Assembly (NCBI GenBank): GCA_014183095.1
Contig: JACCPH010000022.1
Location: 310,001 to 374,000, forward strand
Direction: 5' to 3'
DNA: 64,000 bases
Source of the DNA: Harringtonia aguacate
Lineage: Eukaryota; Ascomycota; Sordariomycetes; Ophiostomatales; Ophiostomataceae
Position numbers and translations under genes: made by a program. Under the pieces are notes generated by a model. It saw nothing but the letters and a program-made list of their open reading frames with translations. It was not told the DNA's origin and made no database searches. Below are positions 10,901 to 21,702 of this stretch, piece by piece (positions within the stretch are counted from its first letter, which is position 1; every line of letters starts with the position of its first letter).

Positions 10901-13900
10901 ATGACTGTCCGGAAGCCCACGTCTGAGGCAATCGGCGGCGTCGCACCCCCGACGACATCCCCGGACAGCCCGTCTCAGCCAGAGAAGCGCACCAGCGATG
11001 CCAGGTTAGCGGCCAGAAAGAAGATTGACACTCTGACGCTGGAGGAAAAGGTGCGTCTCTCTCTGGCAGCGGGCACTCGTAGCCAAGGTGCTGATCTGAC
11101 TGCCCGCCTCCTCTCCAGGTTTCTCTCCTCACTGCAGCGGACTTTTGGCGGACCAAGTCGATCCCAGAAAAGGGCATCCCGTCGGCCAAGACCAGCGATG
11201 GCCCGAACGGAGCGCGCGGCGGCATTTATGTCGGGGGCACCAAGGTTGGTTCCCGGAACGAGACTGAAATTGTAAAAGATACCTTGGCTGATATTGGGTT
11301 CCCGCTGCTGCTGCTGCTGCTGCTTCATCTCTAGGCTGCGTTATTTCCCTGTGGCATTTCCCTGGCGGCGACGTGGAACCAGGAGCTGCTGTACGAGGTC
11401 GGCCAGATGCTCGCAGACGAGGTCCGGGCGAGGTCGGCCGACATCCTGCTCGCCCCGACGGTGTGCCTGCACCGGCACCCGCTGGGGGGCCGAAACTTTG
11501 AGTCCTTCTCGGAGGATCCGCTCCTGACGGGGAAGCTGGCGGTGCCGTACATCCGCGGGCTGCAGAGCAAGGGCGTCGGGGCGACGATCAAACGTGAGTG
11601 GTCGCCCTGTGAAAGTGGCTCTTGTGCGGCCACGTGCTGACGCAGGCAGATTTCGTGGGCAACGAGCAGGAGACCAACCGGATGGTGATCAGCTCCCGGA
11701 TTGCGGAACGGCCGCTGCGCGAGCTGTATCTGCGGCCGTTTGAGATTGCCATCCGCGAGGCCAATCCGTGGGCGGTCATGTCGTCGTACAACCGGGTGAA
11801 CGGGCTGCATGCCGACATGTACCCGCACACGCTGGTGGACATTCTCCGGGGGGAGTGGGGATATGACGGGTGGGTTTCGTTTCTTCTCCTTGTCTCTTTT
11901 GTGTCAAGCCAGCTCAGGACAGGACAGGATGGACTGACAGACTGGCGACAGTACCGTCATGTCGGACTGGGACGGCACCAACTCGACGGTGGCGTCGATC
12001 GAGGCGGGCTGCGACATTGAGTTCCCGCACTCGAGCAAGTGGCGGCTGCACCACGCGGTGCAGGCGGTCAAGGAGGGCCGGCTGGCGGAGGCGGACGTGG
12101 ACCGGGCGGCGGAGAACGCGCTGACGCTGGTGCAGCGGACCAGGGGCGACGACATGGCGGCGGAGCCGCCGGAGCGCGAAGACGACCGGGCGGCGACGCG
12201 GGCGCTCATCCGCGAGGCGGGGGCGCAGGGGCTCACGCTGCTCAAGAACGAGGGCGGGCTGCTGCCGCTGGACGCCCGGGCGACGACGCGGCTGGCCGTC
12301 ATCGGGCCCAACGCCGACCGGGCGGTGGCGGGCGGCGGCGGCAGCGCCAGCCTGCGCCCCTACTACACCACGACGCCACTAGCGAGCATCCGGCGGGCGG
12401 TGGCGGCAGCCAAGGGCGTCGAGGTGGACGCGGTCGTCGACGACGACGCCGTCACCACCGCCGTGGGCTGCCACATCCACAAGTGGCTGCCGGTGGCGTC
12501 GCCGTACTGTGTGCGGCCGGTCGACGGCGAGCCCGGCGTGACGATCGACTGGTTTGCGGGCGACAAGTTTGCCGGCCCGCCGGTGGTGACACAGCACAAG
12601 CCGACGACGGACCTGTACCTGTGGGACTCGGCGCCGCTGGACCAGACGGGCCCGCAGTGGTCGGCGGTGGTGACGACGCGGCTGACGCCGCAGACGACGG
12701 GCCGCCACACGCTGAGCTTTATGAGCGTGGGCGCGGGCCGACTCTTTCTGGACGGGCGGCTGCTGCTGGACCTGCGCGAGTGGACCGAGGAGGGCCGCGG
12801 CATGTTTGAGGGCTCGGTCGACTACCTGGCGGACCTGGACATGGAGGCCGGCCACCCGGTGGTGCTGCGGGCCGAGATCACCAACGAGCTGCGGCCGCGC
12901 AGCCGGCAGGCGCAGCTGGGCGGCGCCACGCACTGGTACGGCGGCTGCCGCATCGGCTTCCGCGAGGAGGACCGCACCGACTACCTGCAGGAGGCGGTCG
13001 AGGCGGCACGCCGGGCCGACGTGGCCGTCGTCGTCGTGGGCGTCGACGCCGAGTGGGAGTCGGAGGGCTACGACCGCACGTCCATGGACCTGCCCGTCGA
13101 CGGCAGCCAGGACCGCCTCATCGAGGCCGTCGTGGCGGCCAACCCGCGCACCGTCGTCGTCAACCAGTCCGGGTCGCCCGTGACCATGCCCTGGGCCGAC
13201 CGCGTGCCGGCCATCCTGCAGGCGTGGTACCAGGGCCAGGAGGCCGGCAACGCGCTGGCCGACGTCCTGTTTGGGGACAAGAACCCGAGCGGGAAGCTTC
13301 CGGTAGGTGGTCTGGTGGTCTGGTGGTCTGGCAATGGCGTAGGGCTAGCGTAGGGCTGGCGTAGGGCTTGAGCACTGAGCTAACCTGCAGTGCACCTTCC
13401 CGAAACGGCTCGAGGACACCCCCGCCTTCCACAACTGGCCCGGCGAGAATCTCGAGGTCGTCTACGGCGAGGGCCTCTACATTGGCTACCGCCATTACGA
13501 CCGCGTCCAGGTGGCGCCGCTGTTCCCCTTTGGCCACGGCCTCTCGTACACGACCTTTGCCTACGGCCCGCCCTCGATCAGCAGCCCCGTGCTCACAGAC
13601 ACTACTCCTGGCGGCAGCACCACCGTCGACGTCACCGTCGCCGTCACCAACACCGGCGCCGTCGCCGGCGCCGAGGTCGTCCAGCTCTACGTGCACGACG
13701 AGCAGTCGCGGCTGCCGCGGCCGCACAAGGAGCTGGCCGCCTTTGCGCGCGTCGTCCTGGCGCCCGGCGAGACCCAGCACGTCCGGCTCGCCCTCGACAA
13801 GTACGCCGTCGGCTACTACGACACGGCCATCCAGAAGTGGATTGCCGAGGCCGGCGTCTTCCACGCGCTCATCGGGGCGTCGTCTCGGGACATCAGGTGA

Positions 13901-14013
13901 GTGGTGTTTGTTGACTGCTGCGTGGCCTGCTGTCTTGTGATCTTCCAATGCTGACCCGCTGCAGGCAAAAGATCTCGTTCGAGGTCCGCGAGTCGTTCAC
14001 ATGGGTCTTTTAA
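10901..14013 (+). CDS. GH3 beta-glucosidase with PA14 insert
   Basis: Seven exons (10901-11050, 11119-11244, 11335-11593, 11650-11869, 11952-13302, 13391-13896, 13965-14013) give 886 aa. The GH3 N-terminal barrel spans about residues 35-290: KTSDGPNGARG, LLAPTVCLHRHPLGGRNFESF and KHFVGNEQE are clear, and the nucleophile is Asp257 in TVMSDW. The GH3 C domain is split by a PA14 module (about 430-580, starting near VTIDWFAG) and followed by a fibronectin-III-like domain (about 775-870). The family hydrolyses terminal beta-glucosides such as cellobiose. There is no signal peptide (the N-terminus is MTVRKPTSEAIGG), so an intracellular enzyme acting on imported oligosaccharides is likely. The donor of intron 2 (GTTGGT) is weak but the frame and protein continuity support it. 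A polar CTG repeat lies inside that intron. Confidence 0.92.
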
Positions 14014-14637
14014 CAGGGCGTATGGAAAGAAGGGCGTAAATAAGACGGCTTGTAGCCTGAAATGGATTGTTTGAAATCATTTGCTCGACTGTGTCTGAAC
14101 CTGATCCAAGCTGCCCGTTGCGGAAAGTCGCACGTCACCGTCTAGAGCTTGTAGAAAGCGTCCGCTTATAAACAGCATCTCTGGGTAAGCTTGCCTGTGT
14201 GACGCTCCGAAGACTCGCAACTGCTCGGCCTGCGGACAGCAGCACGTAGGCGCTGCCGCTGTTCCGTCCGGCAAGGTTGCCGCCCAGTGTCGGCAGAGTA
14301 TCTTATCAGCAAGCCATACTCTCGCGAGATGCTTCTGCCACGAGCAGCATGGAGCCGGCGGAAGGACGCAGTACAAATCACAAAGCCAGCCGCCGTGCGA
14401 TGCGTCCCACAAGCGGCGGATCTGCTGCTCCAAGTCCAACCCTCTTTTCTGGCCCAGTCTCCAACGCCCAGAGATCGGTCGGCTTGGCCGTCATCCCCCG
14501 CGGCCGACTGCATCGGCTAATGCCGTGAGATAGGCCGTCTGCCGATAACGATGACCTGCAGATAGGGTTCTAATTCCCTCTGCATCCGTTGCCGTCGGCA
14601 CAGGAAAACCTGTTTCTGTAGTCAGTCCCATCCCCTC
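14014..14637. other. Intergenic region upstream of amidase
   Basis: 624 bp between the GH3 stop and the amidase start. It holds four HGATAR-type sites, given as a separate entry. No supported gene. Confidence 0.6.
14302..14565. promoter_or_regulatory. Four GATA-factor type sites upstream of amidase
   Basis: Sites read directly: CTTATC (14302-14307, TGATAAG on the minus strand), AGATAG (14528-14533), CGATAA (14543-14548) and AGATAG (14560-14565). HGATAR pairs are the known binding sites of the nitrogen regulator AreA/NIT2. Three of the four sit within 40 bp and within 115 bp of the amidase ATG. Function is inferred from position only. Confidence 0.4.
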
Positions 14638-16336
14638 ATGGCACCCTGGGAAGAAACAGTCGCGGCACGCCGCAAGGTCGTCGCCGCACAGATCCCCGCC
14701 GAGTGGAAGGTGGCGCTACCGGAGGAGGAGGAGACGCTGTCATGCGTGGTCGACCATGCCGCCATTGCCAGCCTGCTCTCGCCGGCCGAGGTGGTCATCA
14801 CGACGACCAGCACGCCCGAGATTGTGCGCCGGCTGCAAACGGGCGAGTGGACGGCCGAGGCGACCATGACGGCCTTTTGCAAGCGCGCGGCCGTGGCCCA
14901 GCAAGCGCTCAACTGCGCGACCGACATGCTGTTTGACGACGCCCTGGCCGAGGCCCGCGCCCTGGACGCCTACCGCCGCGACACGGGCAAGACGCGGGGC
15001 CCGCTGCACGGCCTGCCGTTCTCGGTCAAGGACGTCTTTGACACGGCCGGCCGCATCAACTCGTCGGGGCTGGTGTCGTGGCTCGACCGCGTGGCCACGA
15101 CGGACAGCCACCTGGTGGCCATCCTGCGGGACGCGGGCGCCATCCCGTTTGTGCGCACCAACCTGTCGCAGGCCTGCCTGCTGGTCGAGTCCACCAACAA
15201 CGTCTACGGCACTGTGCGCAACCCCTGGAACCGCGCCCTGAGCGCGGGCGGCAGCTCCGGCGGCGAGGGTGCCCTCGTGGCCTTTCGCGGGTCGCCCCTG
15301 GGCATCGGCACCGACGGTGGGGGGTCGCTGCGCATCCCGGCCGCCTGGAACGGCATCTACACCCTCAAGCCCACGTCGGCGCGCATCCCGGGCGGCGGTT
15401 GTGGCGTTGGCTACTCGGACAGCGTGGCCGCCAGCTACGGGCCCCTGGCTGGCGACCTGGCCACCGTGCGGCTCTTCTGCGACGTTGTCCTGGCCGCCCG
15501 GCCCTGGCTGGTCGACCCGGCCATTGTGCCCCTGCCCTGGGACCGCAGCGTGCGCGCCCCGGCCCGCCTGCGCCTCGGATTTCTGTGGGATGACGGCGTC
15601 GTCTACAACTGCCCCCCCGTCGACCGCTGCCTGCGCACCGCCGCCGCCGCTCTGGCAGCCGCCGGCCACGAGGTCGTCCCCCTCGGCCACGACTGGGCCG
15701 CCATGCACCGCCGCGCCGCCGCCGTCGCCTTTTTCATGTACACGCAGGAGGGCGGCATCGGCCTGCGCGAGGCGCTCGAGCGCTCTGGCGAGCCGGTCAT
15801 GCCGCGTCTGTGCACCGGATGGACCGGGTCTCCTCCGCCCACCCCCCTCCAGATCTGGGCCAACCACCGCGACCGCAAGGCCCTGCGCGCCGCCTACGTC
15901 GCCGCCTTCCGCGCCCTGCACCTCGACGCCGTCGTCACCGCCACCATGCCCCATCCGGCGCCCCCCCACGGCCGCTACATCTCCTCGGCCATCTGCGCCG
16001 TCTACAACGCCCTCGACATGCCCGCCTGCGCCATCCCCCACGGCCGCGTCGACCTCCAGCACGACGTCGCCACCCCCGAATGGCGCGCCCAGCCCCTGCA
16101 CCCAGACATGGCCGACTTCCCCTACGACCGCTACGACGCGGCCATGAAGGAGCTCTGTACGTTGTCTCGTCTGTCTCGTCCGATGACCATCCGGCTCACT
16201 CTTCTACTAACCCCCAGACACCGGCCCCGAGGTCTTCGAAAACGCCCCGCTGGGCCTGCAGATCGTCACCCTGCCCTTCACCGAAGAGTACTGCCTCGCC
16301 GTGTCCGAGGTCGTGGACGCCGTCCTGAACGGGTAG
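14638..16336 (+). CDS. Amidase-signature family amidase (acetamidase-like)
   Basis: Two exons (14638-16156, 16218-16336) encode 545 aa. The Ser-cisSer-Lys triad is complete: Lys131 in LPFSVKDVFD, Ser206 in GGSSGGEG and the nucleophile Ser230 in GTDGGGSLRIPA. The spacings (75 and 24 residues) equal those of mammalian FAAH. The family hydrolyses amides to acid plus ammonia; fungal members include AmdS-type acetamidases. Substrate cannot be read from the sequence. There is no signal peptide or clear membrane segment, so a cytosolic enzyme is likely. Upstream GATA sites would fit nitrogen control. The start ATG follows a CCCCTC pyrimidine stretch and gives the expected N-terminal helix (WEETVAARRKVVAAQIP) of fungal amidases. 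Confidence 0.9.
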
Positions 16337-17185
16337 TCGTCTGCTGGTGTTCCGTCGACGAGCTTTTGCGGCTGGAGTGCCACCGCCACAGCACGTGTCA
16401 TGGCTTATGTAACGAGTTGCCTACCGAAATCTCCCGCTCGTCGTGGACGACTGCAGATACATATACACCCTTGCTCTTTCCGTTCGGCCGTTGTTGCCAG
16501 CGCCGTTCATAGTTTTGTCGTGACGTATTTGCATTGTACTGGGGATCGTCGCGACTCGTAATTCCACAGTCTTGGCCACGCGTCGTAGCGTAGCACCTCC
16601 GCATTACGAGCTTCGGCAGAAAACTCGCTACCCGCCAGAGACCGGCCATCAGGGGGTGGCTGCAGGTCCCCCGGCCTAGACCTAACGCGGCCAACCCTGG
16701 CCCGCCCGCTGGTTGGGTCGCGCCTTCCCCTATCCTGCCTGGCCAGATTACATACACTATGCGCCTGTGCAGGTTTGTGCTTGTGCAGGTGCGTCTCCAT
16801 CCAGCAGGCGCACCCTTTGTCTTCCCTTTTTTTTCCCCTGCTGCTGCGTTCTCTCGTGTGCATTGTTCCTCTTTTAATTACGCCGTGCGCAACCATAGCC
16901 CACGCCAGCCGTCCTCGTGTCATCGCTCGCTCTTTTTTTGGCTGTCTCCTGACGCCATCCATTCCGCTCGCTTCGTTTCGTTTCATCACTTCGTGTTCCT
17001 CTAGCGTGCCATAGGGCTCCCCTAGTTCTTGGTTCGTACCTCAGAACCGTTTGTCCGTTTGTCTACGAGTACTGTACTCGTAGTCGCACCAGCCACGCCA
17101 GAGAGAGACCAGCACTTACGTACCACTTCCCGGGTGATGGCTGCCGTCTGCCAGCCCTGCCACCACCACCACCACCACCATCGCC
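16337..17185. other. Intergenic region with perfect palindrome
   Basis: About 850 bp between the amidase and the CDC1-like gene. Pyrimidine-rich from 16800 to 17000, which fits a promoter and leader for the plus-strand gene at 17186. It contains the 21-nt palindrome at 17063-17083 and a CAC repeat directly before the start codon. No gene supported. Confidence 0.6.
17063..17083. repeat. Perfect inverted repeat (10-bp arms, 1-nt spacer)
   Basis: CTACGAGTAC (17063-17072), T, then GTACTCGTAG (17074-17083). The arms are exact reverse complements. It lies about 100 bp upstream of the CDC1-like start codon and is the clearest copy of the TACGAGTA-type motif that recurs between genes in this window. 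Confidence 0.85.
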
Positions 17186-17647
17186 ATGGCACCGCCTAAT
17201 AGCTATGGCTTCGTGCCCTCGCCAAACCACACTCCATCCTGGAAGACCCCCCCTCCCTACCGCGACCACATCGAGACCTCCACCGGCCTGCCCGACGACA
17301 TCCTCGCCTTCTTTGTCAACGAGTTCCGCCTGTCCTGGCACTTTGCCCGCTGCTCCGTCGCGCTGGTCCGCGGCCGACCCAGCCCGCCCCCGCCCTCGGT
17401 CAAAGACGGCCAGCGTCGCCTGCCGCTCCTCATCCTGCTGGCCCAGTACATCATGTGGCATCTGCGGCGCAACATGGTGCCCCGGCGCCTCTTCAGCGTC
17501 CCACATCTTCTCGTCGCCTTCTGGGTCGTCCTGCTGCTCTGGGGCGAGCGCTGGACCTTTCATGCCCAGGTCTCGCAATGTCAATGGGAGAGCTGGGAGA
17601 AATGGGTGAGTTAGGCATGCAACGAGGGAGAGAACAGACAACAAAGC

Positions 17648-17678
<31 letters not shown>

Positions 17679-20009
17679 CTAACTTGACAGCCCTCCGGAG
17701 CCACCCCACACCACCTCGTCTTCGTCGCCGATCCCCAGATCATCGATGCACACTCCTACCCCGGCCGCCCCTGGCCGGTCAACGACCTCACCATGCTCAT
17801 CACCGACAACTACATGCGCCGCTCCTTTCTCGAGCTGCAAGAGCAGCTGCGCCCCGACAGCGTCTTCTTCCTCGGCGACCTCTTCGACGGCGGCCGCGAG
17901 TGGCGCACTGACAAGGGCAAGTTTGAGGACCCGGCCTGGAGCAACCGCCCCGACGACGAAAAGGTCTACGCCGAGGAGTGGCAGAATAAGCTGGGCGAGG
18001 ACTACTGGATGCGCGAGTATGCCCGCTTCGGCGACATCTTCTTCGACCCCTGGAAACGCGCCGGCTCCGACCCCAACCCGGGCCAGCGCGGCCGCCGCCT
18101 CGTCGCCAGCCTGCCGGGCAACCACGACCTGGGCTTCGGCTCCCAGGTCAAGCTATCGGTGCGCAACCGCTTCCAGAGCTTCTTTGGCGACACCAACCGC
18201 GTCGACGTCATCGGCAACCACACCATTGTCTCCGTCGACACCGTCTCGCTCAGCGCCGACTCGTCCCAGCAGGCCACCGACGCCAGCGTCGAGGCCATCT
18301 TCCACCCCACCCAGATGTTCCTCCACAACATTGCCTGGGAGAAGCAAAAGGCCGTCGCCCGCGAGCTGCGTTTGCAGCGGGGCGAGGGCGAAGGCCTGGC
18401 CTTTCCGCACACCGTCGAGACCACCACCGAGGCCGAGTACGACATCGGCGGCATCCGAGACACCGTCGGCGGCATCAGCGACAGCGGCGTGCCGCCCACC
18501 GACCTGCCCACCATTCTGCTGACCCACGTCCCCCTGTACCGCCCGCCCGGCACGCCCTGCGGCCCCAAGCGCGAGCACTGGCCGCCGTCCAAGCCGCCCA
18601 CCGACGACGACAAGCTTACCGCCCCCGACGACCGCAACGCCATCTCCATCTCCGGCGGCTACCAGTACCAGAACGTGCTCAGCGAGACCGACTCGGTCCT
18701 GCTGATCCGGAGCATCGGCAACGTCGTCCACGCCTTCTCGGGCGACGACCACGACTACTGCGAGCTCGTCCACAACGAACGGCAGGACATGGTGCCCGAG
18801 ATCACCGTCAAGGCTTTCAGCATGGCCATGGGCGTGCCCACCCCGGGCTTCCTCATGGTCAGCCTGTACAACCCCATCGACGAGCTCGGTCACTCCATCC
18901 CCCCCTCGACCAAGGCCGCCAAGTCCGGCAAGCCGCCCAAGGTCGCCGACGAGAACCCGACCGTCCAGACCCATCTGTGTCTGCTGCCCAACCAGCTCAG
19001 CACCTTTGCGCGCTACGGCGGCATGATTGCCGTGTCGCTGGTCTTGCTGGCCGCCCGCGCCATGCTCGTGCCCATCCTGGGCCTGCAGCCGTTTGCCCTG
19101 GATCCCGCCAGCTACTCGGCCAACGGCTCAGCCGGCGGCTCAGCCGGCTCACCGCTCCTGCCTGTCTACAAGGACAAGGTCGAAGACGACGAATACTATG
19201 GCGCCAACCGCGGCGGCAGCAGCAGCAACAACGGTGGCGGTGGCGGCGGCGGCGGCAGCGGCTCGTCGGGGTTCTTCCGGTCGCAGGTCTCGTACTCGCG
19301 CGGCCGCAACCAGTCGAACTGGGAGATGCCCACGGACCCGGCCACGGAGAAGACCTATCACCCACACCAGCACCAGCACCCGGAGCATCCACAACACCCC
19401 CACCAAGCCCGCCACAAGAACCGCAGCATGCTCAAGGGCGGTGGCGACGGCGGCAGCAGCAGTGGGCGGCCGGGGTCAGCCTACGGGGGCAAGTCTCTGT
19501 CGCCGGCCGACGCCTACGAGATGCGGGGCGGGCCCAAGATCCAGATCATCCGCGACGAGGACGAAGACGACGACGACTCGTACGACGACTTTGAAGACGA
19601 CGACTACTACGGCAGCTCGGCCGTGAACAACGTGTCACTTCGCGGCAACGGCAGCAGAAGCAGTTGGCGCAGTGGCAGAGGGGGCGACCGGTGGCAGCCG
19701 GCAGCACGGCGCGGCGTCTTGGGGCTCAGCATGTCGGCGCTGTCGATCCTTCGACGGGCTCTCTGGAGCGTGCTGCGCCTGCGTTTTGGAGGCCGTCGGT
19801 ACCGCCGGCGGCGGGCTGGCCTGGGCCTCATGCGCAGCAGCAGCAGTCGAAGCAGCAGCCGCGCGGGGCGGAACCGGCACCAGCCAGGAGAGGGCGGCCC
19901 GTCGTTGCAGCGCCGTGTCTGCGTCTCTGGTCGCGAGCTCTGGACGTCAGCGTGGCGCGTCACCTGGATGGTGGTGCTCTACTGGGCATGGCTGAACTAC
20001 AAGGGGTGA
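17186..20009 (+). CDS. CDC1: CDC1/TED1/PGAP5-type metallophosphoesterase (GPI remodelling)
   Basis: Two exons (17186-17605, 17691-20009) encode 912 aa. An N-terminal segment with hydrophobic helices (LPLLILLAQYIMW and LLVAFWVVLLLWG) precedes a calcineurin-like phosphoesterase domain. Its metal-binding blocks are VADPQIID (about residue 152), FFLGDLFDGG (about 200), LPGNHDLGFG (about 281), HVPLYRPPG (about 419) and FSGDDHDYC (about 489). Cdc1/Ted1/PGAP5 remove ethanolamine phosphate from GPI-anchor mannoses in the ER, which gates ER exit of GPI proteins. A membrane segment follows near residue 582 (MIAVSLVLLAARAMLVPIL) and another sits at the very C-terminus (TWMVVLYWAWLNY). Between them are about 300 residues of Gly/Ser, His/Gln/Pro and Asp/Glu low complexity plus an Arg-rich patch, longer than in yeast. 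The intron carries a GA repeat (17652-17678) just before CTAAC. Which of CDC1 or TED1 is the closer orthologue is unresolved. Confidence 0.82.
17652..17678 (+). repeat. (GA)n microsatellite inside intron
   Basis: About 13 GA units in the single intron of the CDC1-like gene, placed directly before the CTAAC branch-site sequence and the TTGACAG acceptor. Length variation here would change intron length but not the protein. Confidence 0.85.
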
Positions 20010-21702
20010 AGCGGAGGTGACGTGAAAGGGTGGAGGAAAGAAGTGAAATAACGATAGCATCGAGGAGAGCGAGCGAACGATCGACTGACTGTACTACTTG
20101 TACTAATAATATCATGGGCCGGACCGGATGCAGGACAGCACGGGCGACGAGGACTTTGATTTGTTGGGTACGGAAGCGCAAAAAAAAGGACGGGGGAGTA
20201 GACGTCGTTTTCGGATTCTCTTTTTTCGTCTTCTCCTTTTTTTTTTTGATTCTCTTAACAGAAACTGTACATTTGAGAACTGAGATGCACGTTGACTAAT
20301 ACACAGAATACGAACAGAGATGTGTGACGAACGCAGGTCCGACAGGTCGTCAAGGGTGTGTCGGCCAAGATATCGATATATTCAGGCGGGAGGTCCACCC
20401 TCAGCCTCGCCCCACCCGCCAGTGTACGGATAGCGTCCCAACCAGGCCGGGGGGACCTGGGTGGCAGCTCTGCTACCTCGCATCTGTCCGCGAGGAATCA
20501 CACACCACCACCTTTTCCAGCGTTGCAGTGAGCTCTGCTCCTGAGATGGACACGCGTACACAGCACCACTGCCTGCTGCACAGCTCTGTCCTCTAGATGT
20601 CCTCTAGACGTGCCATGGCTTACAAGCCGTCCCGGTCGCCTCGTCCTCGACATGCTCTCCGCTGCTACCTGCCAAACGGCGCTCTTGTTTCATCCGGCTA
20701 TGCCCGCCGGCAGCACAGCCCGGCAGGTGTCGAGAGGGCGGCGGCGGCACTGTGACTGTGGTCATGTCCGTCACGGCCAGCAGCTGCCCACCAAGCTCCT
20801 CCCGTGTCGCGGCCTCGCCGTCTGCATGGCCCTTCAGGTCTCCCTCTGCCTCGGCCTCTGAGAGAGCTCATACTTGCCCTCGGCCCTTTGCTCCAGACCA
20901 GCACCTCCAACACTGCCACCAACCTCGCCCCTCCACAGCGGCCGGCGGCTCGCTGCCGCCGACAGCAATGGCACCAGCGTCAACAAAAGGGAAAAAAAGG
21001 GGAAAAAAAAAAAGAGCCTGATCACGTCAGCGTCGGTAGCCCTGGGCCAGCCAGCTGTCACCGGCTGTCTAGACCTCGACTCTGAGCACTGGCTGTGCGG
21101 GAGGATCCCGGGTATGGTCGCACAATATGAGAGCGGAAAACGCACACAAGCAGAAGAACACGGAGAAGAGCGAAAAGAAGAAAAAAAGAGGGAGCATGCA
21201 CAGCATGCACAATGACATAAGATTTCTCGTATTGGCGCAGCGCGTCAGCGGCAGACAGCGCAGGCGAACCAGAGCAGAACGGGCCAACGTCAATCAGGTG
21301 GAAATGGCACAAAGTGCCTGCATGCATGCAGATTGGGCGGAAACGGCTGCTCCGCCTCCCCCGACCGCAGCGCCCATGCAGGTGTGGGGCGGCGCGGCGA
21401 GGCGTGTGTCTAATGGGAGGGGGGAGGAGGGGGGGGGAGGAAGGCGCGAGGCGAGGCGTGCATATTTGTTTGTAGGTGAGGTAGTCATGGGGCGCAACGC
21501 AACGGCCAAAACAGGTAAAAACGAGACGTCGCCCGGCACCTTCCCGTTGTGCGTTGTCTCCGCTGCAGCCTCTTGAGAACGGCGCGATCTCGAAAAAGAG
21601 ATAAAAAAAAGAGAGGAAGAAAAAAAGAAGCTGCTTCTCCTTCGACCCTCAAATAATACATACTCTCTCCCCCCCCCGCCGCCCTCTTTTTTTTCGCCCG
21701 CC
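20010..21702. other. Intergenic region CDC1-like / PARG
   Basis: 1.7 kb with a T-run near 20240 and A-rich stretches near 21000 and 21170, a GTACTACTTGTACTAATAATA element near 20090-20110, and a strong C/T-rich leader (21640-21700) ahead of the PARG start. No supported gene. Confidence 0.6.
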
